DNA of 32,742 bases from assembly GCA_900473915.1 (NCBI GenBank), contig UCNG01000014.1:1-32742 (forward strand). The letters run 5' to 3'. Position numbers and translations under genes: made by a program. The stretch is from Hyphomicrobiales bacterium. Lineage in GTDB: Bacteria; Pseudomonadota; Alphaproteobacteria; Rhizobiales; Rhizobiaceae. Under the pieces are notes generated by a model. It made no database searches. It saw only the letters and a list, made by a program, of their open reading frames with translations, and was not told the origin of the DNA. Below, piece by piece: positions 16,075-23,562 of this stretch. The number at the start of each line of letters is the position of its first letter. Positions within the stretch are counted from its first letter, which is position 1.

Positions 16075-16763
16075 TCTACGGTTACGCCTGGGACACCTCA
16101 TCCACACTCTCATTCGCGATTTCCATTCTGCCAATTCTGGCGATTGGTCTTACTGTAACCCTGAAAGCCGCCGCCACCGGGTTTGCAATCGCGCTGGTAC
16201 TCGGCCTCGTTTTTGCGCTTCTGCGCCGCAGCCCATACAAGATGATCTCCTGGCCAACGGCAGTTGTGGTGGAATTCCTGCGTGATACGCCGCTGCTGGT
16301 ACAGCTGTTTTTCCTGTATTACGTGCTACCGGTTTACGGCATCGTGCTGCCTGCCTTTCTGACTGGCGCCCTGGCCCTTGGTCTTCAATATTCAGCCTAT
16401 ACGTCGGAAGTTTATCGTGGCGGCATCGAAGCCATCCCGCGCGGACAATGGGAAGCAGCACGCGCGCTGAATCTCACGCCCTGGCGCACCTATCGCGATA
16501 TTGTCATTCCGCAAGCTATACCCCGGATCATCCCGGCCATGGGCAATTACCTCGTCTCCATGCTGAAAGAGACGCCTGTGCTGTCAGTGGTCAGTATTGT
16601 CGACATGCTGAACCTCGCCAATCTGATCGGCGACCGCACCTTCGAATATCTGGTGCCTCTGTCGATGGTGGGCCTGATTTTCCTCGCGCTGACCTTGATA
16701 TGCTCGGCACTCATACGCCTGCTCGAACGTACACTTCCAAAAAACGGGATCGCTCTCAAATGA
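16071..16763 (+). CDS. ehuD: EhuD, ectoine ABC transporter permease
   Basis: A 230-residue permease, paralogue of EhuC, that forms the heterodimeric channel with it. It has the same family marks: [19 protein letters not shown] and the ATPase-contacting loop [22 protein letters not shown], with hydrophobic segments at both ends. The start overlaps the ehuC stop and the stop overlaps the ehuA start (ATGA in both cases). Confidence 0.9.
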   Translation: MIYGYAWDTSSTLSFAISILPILAIGLTVTLKAAATGFAIALVLGLVFALLRRSPYKMISWPTAVVVEFLRDTPLLVQLFFLYYVLPVYGIVLPAFLTGALALGLQYSAYTSEVYRGGIEAIPRGQWEAARALNLTPWRTYRDIVIPQAIPRIIPAMGNYLVSMLKETPVLSVVSIVDMLNLANLIGDRTFEYLVPLSMVGLIFLALTLICSALIRLLERTLPKNGIALK

Positions 16764-17524
16764 CCCAGGAAATTATCCGCTTTCAGGACGTAACCAAGCG
16801 CTTCGGAGCGCTGACCGTACTGGATCGCTTCAATTTTTCCGTCAGAACAGGCGAAAAAGTCACCCTTATCGGCCCCTCGGGCTCGGGAAAATCGACGGTT
16901 CTTCGTATCCTCATGACGCTCGAGCCGTTTCAGAAGGGCACGCTTGAGCTTGCAGACATGCCTTATCACGAGCCGAACGGCAAAGGTCACTTTCAGGCCA
17001 GCGAAGCCCATTTGCGCAAGATCAGGTCGCATGTCGGCATGGTGTTCCAGAGCTTCAATCTGTTTCCGCACATGTCGGTGCTGCGCAACATCATCGAGGC
17101 CCCGGTTCACGTTCTGGGTATGAAGCGCGCCGAAGCGGAAGCCCGCGCACTCGACCTGCTCTCTCTCGTGGGATTGACCGACAAGAAGGACCATTATCCT
17201 TCGCAGCTATCAGGAGGCCAGCAGCAACGTGTCGCCATCGCCCGCTCGCTTGCCATGCGCCCACGCGTACTCCTGTTTGACGAACCCACCTCCGCGCTTG
17301 ATCCTCAGCTCGTCGGAGAAGTGCTGTCCGTCATTCGCAGTCTGGCACAGGAGCACGATCTGACCATGCTCCTTGTCACGCATGAAATGCGATTTGCCCG
17401 GGAAGTATCCGACCGCGTTTGCTTCTTCGATAAGGGACGCATCTGCGAACAAGGTACGCCGGAACAGATATTTCAGGCCCCAAGCGAGGCGCGTACCAAA
17501 GAGTTCCTGCAATCAGTACTCTAG
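16760..17524 (+). CDS. ehuA: EhuA, ectoine ABC transporter ATP-binding protein
   Basis: A 254-residue ATPase that powers the Ehu importer. Walker A is GPSGSGKST, the signature is [15 protein letters not shown], Walker B is [14 protein letters not shown], and the switch His is in LLVTHEM. The frame is open far upstream through ehuD, but [11 protein letters not shown] at 16760 is the family start and overlaps the ehuD stop. The TAG stop (17522-17524) is the first CTAG of a short repeated sequence that separates this gene from the convergent enuR. Confidence 0.92.
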   Translation: MTQEIIRFQDVTKRFGALTVLDRFNFSVRTGEKVTLIGPSGSGKSTVLRILMTLEPFQKGTLELADMPYHEPNGKGHFQASEAHLRKIRSHVGMVFQSFNLFPHMSVLRNIIEAPVHVLGMKRAEAEARALDLLSLVGLTDKKDHYPSQLSGGQQQRVAIARSLAMRPRVLLFDEPTSALDPQLVGEVLSVIRSLAQEHDLTMLLVTHEMRFAREVSDRVCFFDKGRICEQGTPEQIFQAPSEARTKEFLQSVL

Positions 17525-17581
17525 GCTGTAGTGACGAATTAACTTACGGTTCGGCGTTGGTGTATTTTTCTGCTGAACTAG
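17521..17581 (+). repeat. CTAG-bounded short repeat between ehuA and enuR (copy A)
   Basis: A 57-base unit begins with CTAG (17521-17524) and is followed by another CTAG (17578-17581). Its first 37 bases differ from 32678-32714 at only six positions, all transitions; the first 18 bases are identical. The CTAG pair looks like a short target duplication, as seen with some IS5-group elements. No transposase is present. The element provides the ehuA stop on one strand and the enuR stop on the other. I cannot name a family. Confidence 0.55.
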
Positions 17582-18972
17582 GCGATCGATCCCACATCGT
17601 AAACAGGCGGCAATTGCGCAAAGGTCTCACGGATGGTCTCAAGTGCCGTCTGCAAAGCCGAGCGAGAAAGCCTTCCCCCCAGGCAGATGCGAATGCCGCC
17701 GCCTCCACGGTCGGCACCGGCCACAAATGGGTCCGATGGCGTGACCGCAACACCTTTGCTGGCAAGCGCGCGCACCAGCCCATCCTCAGACCAGTTGCGA
17801 GGTATTTTCAGCCAGGCGCAGAGCGATAACGGATTGCTGCCCGCCACATTCGAACCCAGGATTTCGGTTACTTGTGCCTGCCGGGATCGCAACTCGCTGC
17901 GCTGGATTTTAATCAATTCCACCGCCGTGCCATCCTCGATCCAACGGCTCGCCATCTCACCCATGAGATTAACACCGCTCCAGCTTGTAACGCGCAGAAT
18001 GGATGTAACCCGGATGGAATATTGCGTCGGAACAACAAGATAGCCCGTACGCAAGCCGGTCATCACCGTCTTGGTGAAACTTGTAACAAAGAAGCCAAGG
18101 TCGGGCAGCAGCTCCGGCATCGAAGGCAATTTATCTTCAAGGATGGGTTTATAAACCTCATCCTCGATAACACAGACATCGTAGCGCCGCGCGATTTCTG
18201 CGATGGCGATGCGACGCCCTGCCCCCATCAGATGGCTGGTCGGATTGCCCAGTGTCGGGATCATCACAAGCGCACGGACGTCACCAGCCTTGCAGGCGGT
18301 TTCAAAAGCATCGGGTAGAATGCCCTGTTCATCAATCGGAAGCCCACGCAGAGTAAATCCGAGCACATTGGCAAGACCTATAATGCCGTGGTCGGTCAGG
18401 CTTTCCGTGAGCACGACCTCCCCAGGCTGAACGACAGCAGCAACCGCGAGAAACAGCCCATGCGCAGCGCCGTTGGTGATGATGATCCGGCCCGGATCGA
18501 CATCCACCGACAGATCGCGCAGCCAATCGCGTGCGATAGCGCGATGCCTATCCAATCCCGCTATCGGACGGCAAGGACGCATGAAACTCGCATTGTCTGA
18601 ATGGCTCATTTCTTCGAGCAGGCGACGCGAAGCATTCTCATGCGCTTCTGTATAAACCGCCCGAATAATCGATAGATCCGCCGTTCCACTAGGATCGCGA
18701 TCCAGCATGAACCGGTCCGCTCGCTCCGTCACCCGGTTGCAGACATAGGTTCCCCGACCAACCTCGCCACGCAGATAACCACGCCGTTCGGCTTCCTTGT
18801 AACTGATGCTGACCGTCTGCACCGAAAGTCCGAGCTTGTGAGCCAAATCCCGATGGGTCGGCATACGCATGGAGGGTTGAAGAATGCCCTTTTCAATATC
18901 ATCGACTATTTTTTCGGTCAGAAGTCGGTGCTTGGTGACGCCCTTGCGCATTTCCAAAATAGGTTCCCACAT
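17578..18972 (-). CDS. enuR: EnuR, MocR/GntR-type regulator of ectoine utilisation
   Basis: A 464-residue MocR-type regulator. A GntR winged-helix domain (about residues 10-80: MPTHRDLAHKLGLSVQTVSISYKEAERRGYL) is joined to an aminotransferase-like domain. The PLP-binding Lys is at about position 301 in TSFTKTVMTGLRTGYL, very close to Lys302 reported for EnuR of Ruegeria. GNPTSHLMG and VIEDEVY are other PLP-fold marks. EnuR represses ectoine genes until a pathway intermediate (N-alpha-acetyl-diaminobutyrate or diaminobutyrate) reacts with its PLP; that is family knowledge. The start at 18972 has a weak binding site. It is convergent with ehuA and divergent from the LacI-family gene, so it could also use the palindrome-rich region at 18973-19260. 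Confidence 0.88.
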   Translation of the reverse strand: MWEPILEMRKGVTKHRLLTEKIVDDIEKGILQPSMRMPTHRDLAHKLGLSVQTVSISYKEAERRGYLRGEVGRGTYVCNRVTERADRFMLDRDPSGTADLSIIRAVYTEAHENASRRLLEEMSHSDNASFMRPCRPIAGLDRHRAIARDWLRDLSVDVDPGRIIITNGAAHGLFLAVAAVVQPGEVVLTESLTDHGIIGLANVLGFTLRGLPIDEQGILPDAFETACKAGDVRALVMIPTLGNPTSHLMGAGRRIAIAEIARRYDVCVIEDEVYKPILEDKLPSMPELLPDLGFFVTSFTKTVMTGLRTGYLVVPTQYSIRVTSILRVTSWSGVNLMGEMASRWIEDGTAVELIKIQRSELRSRQAQVTEILGSNVAGSNPLSLCAWLKIPRNWSEDGLVRALASKGVAVTPSDPFVAGADRGGGGIRICLGGRLSRSALQTALETIRETFAQLPPVYDVGSIA

Positions 18973-19058
18973 GCGTCTACCGGCTCCATCATGACATATC
19001 GAAAATTGTCTTATTATACTGAATTAATACCATGACATTCCAGTTAAAACAGCACATA

Positions 19059-19126
19059 GGGAGAAGTTCTCCCGCTAGTGAAAGTCACTGTCGTGGCCAT
19101 CGAAAACATGAAATTGCGCGCGCAAT
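19059..19126. promoter_or_regulatory. palindrome cluster between enuR and the LacI gene
   Basis: Three symmetrical sequences lie within 70 bases: GGGAGAAGTTCTCCC (19059-19073), AGTGA-AAG-TCACT (19077-19089) and ATTGCGCGCGCAAT (19113-19126). All arms pair perfectly. The third has the central CG typical of LacI-family operators and could be an autoregulatory site for the gene at 19261. Which protein binds which is not known. The whole divergent space (18973-19260) has no gene. Confidence 0.45.
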
Positions 19127-19260
19127 ATCCGGCCCAGAATAATATCGGAAGTCAGCAATATTGTTTCATAGAAGATGACAAGCCCATCAAAACAAGCTAT
19201 TGATAGATAAAGCGATTTCTATCGTTCGCCCATATACGTCGTTCCTCGCCGCCGGACGAA

Positions 19261-20301
19261 ATGCGCATGAATGAAAAACGGAACCCGACGGTTTCCAAGC
19301 CGCAAAATCCAGCCAAATCGTTCCTGGAAAATGAACGTCCCACGCTGAAGACAATCGCATTCATGACTGGTCTGGGCGTAACCACGGTTTCACGCGCCTT
19401 GAAGGACGCGCCTGAAATTGGTCCCGAAACCCGCAAACGTGTGCAATTGATCGCGAGGCAGATCGGCTATCGCCCCAATCGTGCTGGTGTACGCCTGCGA
19501 ACCGGCAAAACAAACGTCATTGCGCTGGTTCTTAACACGCAAGATGAAATCATGGGGTTCACCAGCCAGGTCATTCATGGCGTTGCGGATGTACTTGCCG
19601 AAACGCAGTACCATCTCATTCTGACGCCCTATTTTCATTCACGGGCGCCGATTGAACCTATCCGCTATATCGTCGAGACAGGCTCAGCCGACGGAATTAT
19701 ATTCTCACGCACCGAACCGGACGACCAACGCGTCCATTATCTGACCCAACATGATTTTCCGTTCGCCACCCACGGCCGCACCGATACGGGCATTGAGCAT
19801 CCTTATCACGACTTTGATAATTTCACCTTTGCACTGGAGATGGTCGGCAAACTGACGGCGCTTGGACGAAAACGGCTTGCCCTGCTGACACCGCCAGCAC
19901 ACCTCACCTATTACCGGCATATGGTCGGTGGGTTTTACGAGGGGCTGCGCACCTTTCATTGCAGTGGATCCCCCCTTGAAGGGGTCGATCTCGATACGCC
20001 GCTTGACGATTTGCGGCTACACATTGCTCAACTGATGAAAAGAGCAGATCGGCCCGACGGGATCATCTGCTCGGGCAGTGCCGCCGCCTTGGCACTCGTT
20101 GCGGGTATCGAAGATGCCGGAATGAACATTGGCAATGAAGTCGATGTAGCCGCCAAACAGTCGACCGAAATTTTGCACTGGTTTCGCCCGGGGCTGATTG
20201 TCGTTGAGGAAAGTTTCAAGCTCGCCGGACAACAACTTGGTAAAGCCATCCTGGGCCGGATCAACGGCAAGGACATCAAGTCCTTACAGACAATAGGATA
20301 A
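19261..20301 (+). CDS. LacI-family transcriptional regulator of the sugar operon
   Basis: A 346-residue LacI/GalR regulator. The helix-turn-helix lies at about residues 27-60 (TLKTIAFMTGLGVTTVSRAL), followed by the hinge region (IGYRPNRAGVRLRTGKT) and a periplasmic-binding-protein-like domain with NVIALVLN and PDGIICSGSAAALALVAG. About 25 charged residues precede the HTH, longer than usual, so the true start may be later, but no better start is visible. It is convergent with the sugar operon (20407-26761), its likely target. The CTGAAACGTTACAG sites upstream of the binding-protein gene are good candidates for its operator. The sugar sensed is unknown. Confidence 0.87.
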   Translation: MRMNEKRNPTVSKPQNPAKSFLENERPTLKTIAFMTGLGVTTVSRALKDAPEIGPETRKRVQLIARQIGYRPNRAGVRLRTGKTNVIALVLNTQDEIMGFTSQVIHGVADVLAETQYHLILTPYFHSRAPIEPIRYIVETGSADGIIFSRTEPDDQRVHYLTQHDFPFATHGRTDTGIEHPYHDFDNFTFALEMVGKLTALGRKRLALLTPPAHLTYYRHMVGGFYEGLRTFHCSGSPLEGVDLDTPLDDLRLHIAQLMKRADRPDGIICSGSAAALALVAGIEDAGMNIGNEVDVAAKQSTEILHWFRPGLIVVEESFKLAGQQLGKAILGRINGKDIKSLQTIG

Positions 20302-20308
20302 AATGGGT

Positions 20309-20364
20309 GGAGGCCACCCCAATCCCGCAGGATTGGGACAGCCTCCAATCGCTCGGGAGGAGCG
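20309..20364. terminator. tandem nested hairpins between convergent genes
   Basis: CCCAATCC (20318-20325) and GGATTGGG (20330-20337) form a perfect 8-bp stem with loop CGCA. It sits inside GGAGGC (20309-20314) and GCCTCC (20341-20346). A second hairpin, CGCTC (20350-20354) with GAGCG (20360-20364), follows. Starting 8 bases after the LacI stop, it is probably a terminator, though no T-run follows it directly. Confidence 0.5.
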
Positions 20365-20380
20365 ATGCAAGTCAACATGC

Positions 20381-20446
20381 CTATCTCTTTGTTTTTACGA
20401 ATTATCCTACGCAAAACCGCTTCGCACTTTTGCAGGAAATGCTCTA
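20381..20446 (-). repeat. dispersed repeat, copy 2 (codes for the end of a gene)
   Basis: Read leftward it begins AGAGCATTTCCTGCAAAAGT and continues with GCGAAGCGGTTTTGCG, the same core as at 2754-2836. It then runs through GTAAAAACAAAGAGATAG. The first part supplies the final 12 codons and the TAG stop of the Gfo/Idh/MocA gene. Confidence 0.75.
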
Positions 20447-21573
20447 AGCAAGGCCTCTGCGGCAGGTATATCAAGTGCTTCCGGGCGCGTGCAGCGGGTT
20501 TCAATGTCGACGAAACGCTTTTCTTCGCCTGATTTGAGAATAGCCAACATGACCTCGACCCCATGCAGTGCACGTTCCAAAGAACAACGCATGTCGCGGC
20601 CATCCAAAATGGCGGCTGCCATATCCGCCAGTCCCGCCGCCCGATAGTTCGCCATCATTCCTTGCAAGTGCTGCTCATTGGCGATTCCAAAGGGATGTTC
20701 CCAGTCTTCTACTGGTACGGCTTGTTCACCCGGCTTCGCTATCTGGACTTCCCCGCCGAAAAAATTCGGGTCCGGCAGATAGAGCGATCCTTCGGTGCCG
20801 TATAGTTCCATGTTCGCATGGCGGTGCGCCCATACATCCCAACTCGCTGAAAGCGTTATTGTTGCACCTTGCTCGAATTCGAGCAGCGCGTGGATTGTCG
20901 TTGGCGTCTCCACAGGAATGGTTTCGCCACTGCGCGGCTCGGAACTGATCGTCCGCGTCGGTGTCGCCATGGAAGTCAATGCTGCGACCCGCTTCACAGG
21001 CCCGATAAGATTGACGAGATTGGCGATATAATAAGGCCCGAGATCGAGTATCGGACCGCCGCCGTGCTTGAAGAAAAAGTCCGGGTTTGGATGCCAATGC
21101 TCCATCCCGTGGCTCATGACATGGCATGTACCCGAAGTGATGCGACCGACATGCCCGCTATCGATTTCGCGCCGCGCCAGCTGGTGCGCGCCGCCGAGAA
21201 ACGTATCTGGAGCGCATCCGACCTTGAGGCCACAACCATCGGCAAGCGCCTTCAGTTCCAGCCCCTGCTCCATCGAAAGAACCAGAGGCTTTTCCGAATA
21301 GGTATGCTTGCCTGCTGCCAGTATCTGCTTGGTCACGGCATAGTGGGCATCTGGAATTGTCAAGTTGACGACGATATCGATATCATCATTCTGAAGCAGT
21401 TCTTCGATGGTCTGCACCTTTACACCGAACTCGTCTGCGCGCGCATTTGCTGCCGCCAGATTGATATCTGCGCAAGCCCTTATTTCGATGTTTCGAAACA
21501 TCGGTGACAGCCGCAAATATGCGGCAGATATATTGCCGCAACCGATAATCCCGACACCAAGGCTCCCGGTCAT
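20407..21573 (-). CDS. Gfo/Idh/MocA-family sugar dehydrogenase
   Basis: A 388-residue NAD(P)-dependent oxidoreductase. The N-terminal Rossmann fold has VGIIGCGNISAAY (about residues 7-19), and the EKP motif follows in TYSEKPLVLS at about 94-96. The C-terminal substrate domain has GGGPILDLGPYYIANLV and the following sheet. Members oxidise a sugar hydroxyl, often at C2 or C3. With the TIM-barrel gene just upstream it probably acts on the sugar brought in by the ABC importer; the exact reaction is unknown. The ATG at 21573 follows GGAGAACGAG; a TTG at 21585 would overlap the neighbour's stop. The last 12 residues (RAFPAKVRSGFA) and the stop come from the dispersed repeat, so the natural C-terminus has probably been replaced or extended. 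Confidence 0.87.
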   Translation of the reverse strand: MTGSLGVGIIGCGNISAAYLRLSPMFRNIEIRACADINLAAANARADEFGVKVQTIEELLQNDDIDIVVNLTIPDAHYAVTKQILAAGKHTYSEKPLVLSMEQGLELKALADGCGLKVGCAPDTFLGGAHQLARREIDSGHVGRITSGTCHVMSHGMEHWHPNPDFFFKHGGGPILDLGPYYIANLVNLIGPVKRVAALTSMATPTRTISSEPRSGETIPVETPTTIHALLEFEQGATITLSASWDVWAHRHANMELYGTEGSLYLPDPNFFGGEVQIAKPGEQAVPVEDWEHPFGIANEQHLQGMMANYRAAGLADMAAAILDGRDMRCSLERALHGVEVMLAILKSGEEKRFVDIETRCTRPEALDIPAAEALLRAFPAKVRSGFA

Positions 21574-21586
21574 CTCGTTCTCCAAC

Positions 21587-22333
21587 CTAGAAGTTTCTTA
21601 CGGTTTCGATGGAACGCCTCGCAAATCGTCTATCGTCCGACGGATTGTCGTGTTCCATGATGAAATAGCGGGCGGGCGTCTTGCGCAAAGCCGTGAACAG
21701 GGCAGCCCAGTCGACGGTCCCGTGACCAACATCTTCCCAACCGTCTTCGTCGGCTTTTTCACCATTCACCGCGATGTCTTTCACATGAACTGCAAGTATC
21801 CGGTCGCCATAATGCTCGATCCATTCAAACGGATCGGCACCAGCTTTGGCGATCCAGGCAATATCAGCCTCCCAGGCTAGGTCAGCTGAAGCATTGAGAA
21901 TGTGTTCTTGCGGCACGGAACCGTCGGCCAAAGGCTCGAATTCGAAATCGTGATTGTGCCAGCCAAACGCATAGCCCGCCTTGCGATAAGGCTCGCCAGC
22001 TGCCGCCACACGTCTGCCGAACTCCTGCCAGCCAGCTACGCTATCCGGGCGGCGATCTGCATCGAGATAAGGACAGAAGATCGCCTTCATATCGGCGACC
22101 TTGGCAATCTCCAGAACGCGGGCCACTTCATTTTCCAGCATATCCAGACCAAAATGGCCGGTAGGCATGGCAAGCCCAAGTTCGTCGAGTTCCTTCTTTA
22201 ATTGAACGGGATCGCCATAAATCGCTCCATATCCTTCTACCCGGCGGTAGCCGAGGTCACGCAACATCGTCAGTGTACGCTCCAGCGGCTGGAAATTGCG
22301 GGAGCTGTAAAGTTGGTAGGAATATCCGTTCAT
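21587..22333 (-). CDS. TIM-barrel sugar isomerase/epimerase family protein
   Basis: A 248-residue xylose-isomerase-like TIM barrel (AP-endonuclease-2 superfamily). Likely metal ligands and catalytic groups are in GWHNHDFEFEPL, DIAWIAKAGADP, VHVKDIAV and FIMEHDNPSD. Relatives isomerise or epimerise sugars, keto-sugars or inositols; the substrate here is unknown. The ATG at 22333 is chosen because AAGGATGAGG lies ahead of it; an ATG 9 bases upstream (22342) is too close to that site. The downstream Gfo/Idh/MocA start is 13 bases past its stop. It is separated from the upstream ATPase by 154 bases containing a perfect hairpin. Confidence 0.82.
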   Translation of the reverse strand: MNGYSYQLYSSRNFQPLERTLTMLRDLGYRRVEGYGAIYGDPVQLKKELDELGLAMPTGHFGLDMLENEVARVLEIAKVADMKAIFCPYLDADRRPDSVAGWQEFGRRVAAAGEPYRKAGYAFGWHNHDFEFEPLADGSVPQEHILNASADLAWEADIAWIAKAGADPFEWIEHYGDRILAVHVKDIAVNGEKADEDGWEDVGHGTVDWAALFTALRKTPARYFIMEHDNPSDDRRFARRSIETVRNF

Positions 22334-22396
22334 TGTCCTCATCCTTGAAATCTATCCCGAATTGTGACGGGCTTTTTTCCTGACAAATCATCCCGG

Positions 22397-22420
22397 CGGT
22401 CCGAAACTGCTTTCGGACCG
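22397..22420 (-). other. perfect 10-bp hairpin inside the sugar operon
   Basis: CGGTCCGAAA (22397-22406) and TTTCGGACCG (22411-22420) pair fully around loop CTGC, and the flanks GGC/GCC could extend it. It sits between the ATPase gene and the TIM-barrel gene on the same strand. No clear T-run follows, so partial termination or mRNA processing is as likely as full termination. It could separate transport from catabolic gene levels. Confidence 0.45.
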
Positions 22421-22487
22421 GCAACTGAAAGCCAATTGTTTCGTCTCTGGTCGACGGCCCTTATGGGACGCGTTTTTCGCTGTTCAT

Positions 22488-23558
22488 CTAGAGCCTCTCC
22501 TCCGTTTGGGCATCGAAAAGCGACAGGGCATCGGGTTTAAAGCCGATCCTGACCTTCTCGCCCGCCCGGTAGCGTTTACCGCCCTCCACTCTCGCGGATA
22601 GGGGATGCCCGTTCAGGCGAAGCCAGACCAAACTGTCGGCGCCCATAGGCTCATCCAGATCAACGATGGCTTCAAAGCCGTCCTCCGCGTTAAGCCTGAC
22701 ATGCTCCGGACGAATGCCGAGCGTGGCCTTCTGTCCCTGCTTTGGTGCGCCGTCATACCCCTCCAGCCCTACGACCGTCTGCCCGATGTGGAATGCCGGC
22801 TTTCCCTCTGTGGCGGCAATTTCACCGGAGAAGAAATTCATCGATGGCGAACCCAGGAACCCTGCGACAAACCGGTTCTTCGGGCGGTTGTAGATCGTTA
22901 TCGGGTCGGCCAGTTGCTGGACCACGCCACCTTTCATCACGGCAATGCGATCCGCCAGCGTCAGGGCTTCAATCTGGTCGTGGGTAACGTAGATCATTGT
23001 GTTACCGAGCTTTTGATGAAGGCGTTTGATCTCGACCCGCAGCTCCGAACGCAGCTTTGCATCAAGATTGGAAAGCGGCTCATCGAACAGAAACACATCC
23101 ACATCGCGCACCAATGCACGGCCGATTGCAACACGCTGACGCTGACCGCCAGACAATGCCGAAGGTTTGCGTTGCAGCAGGGATTCGATCTGGAGAATTT
23201 CGGCAGCACGTTTGATGCGTTTGTCGATCTCACCTTTTGGCAGACCGGCGACGCGCAACCCGAAAGAAAGGTTCTTTTCGACGGTCATTTGCGGATAGAG
23301 CGCGTATGATTGAAACACCATGCCGACGCCGCGATCCTTTGGTTCATCCCAGGTAACATTGCGCCCCTTGATGAAGATGCTGCCTTCGGAAATATCGAGA
23401 AGCCCCGCCACACAATTGAGCAGCGTGGATTTTCCGCAGCCGGAAGGCCCGAGAAGCACGAGAAACTCACCCTCCCCGATTTCCAGATTGAGATTTTGCA
23501 GCACATTGACCGAGCCGAAAGCGAGTGACAGGTCCTGGATGGAAACGCTTGAATTCAT
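22488..23558 (-). CDS. UgpC/MsmX-type sugar ABC transporter ATP-binding protein
   Basis: A 356-residue ATPase of the carbohydrate CUT1 type. Walker A is GPSGCGKST, the signature is LSGGQRQRVAIGRAL, Walker B is VFLFDEPLSNLDAKLR, and the switch His is in IYVTHDQ. The C-terminal TOBE region (about 240-356, with LGIRPEHVRL) is the regulatory domain of this class. It energises the importer formed by the two permeases upstream. The ATG at 23558 follows AAGGGATGA and lies 4 bases after the permease stop. Confidence 0.9.
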   Translation of the reverse strand: MNSSVSIQDLSLAFGSVNVLQNLNLEIGEGEFLVLLGPSGCGKSTLLNCVAGLLDISEGSIFIKGRNVTWDEPKDRGVGMVFQSYALYPQMTVEKNLSFGLRVAGLPKGEIDKRIKRAAEILQIESLLQRKPSALSGGQRQRVAIGRALVRDVDVFLFDEPLSNLDAKLRSELRVEIKRLHQKLGNTMIYVTHDQIEALTLADRIAVMKGGVVQQLADPITIYNRPKNRFVAGFLGSPSMNFFSGEIAATEGKPAFHIGQTVVGLEGYDGAPKQGQKATLGIRPEHVRLNAEDGFEAIVDLDEPMGADSLVWLRLNGHPLSARVEGGKRYRAGEKVRIGFKPDALSLFDAQTEERL

Positions 23559-23562
23559 GAAA

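Noticed and set aside
17521-17581. Calling the CTAG-bounded unit a complete insertion sequence
   Set aside because: It is far too short to encode a transposase and its two ends are not clear inverted repeats, so it is reported only as a repeat.
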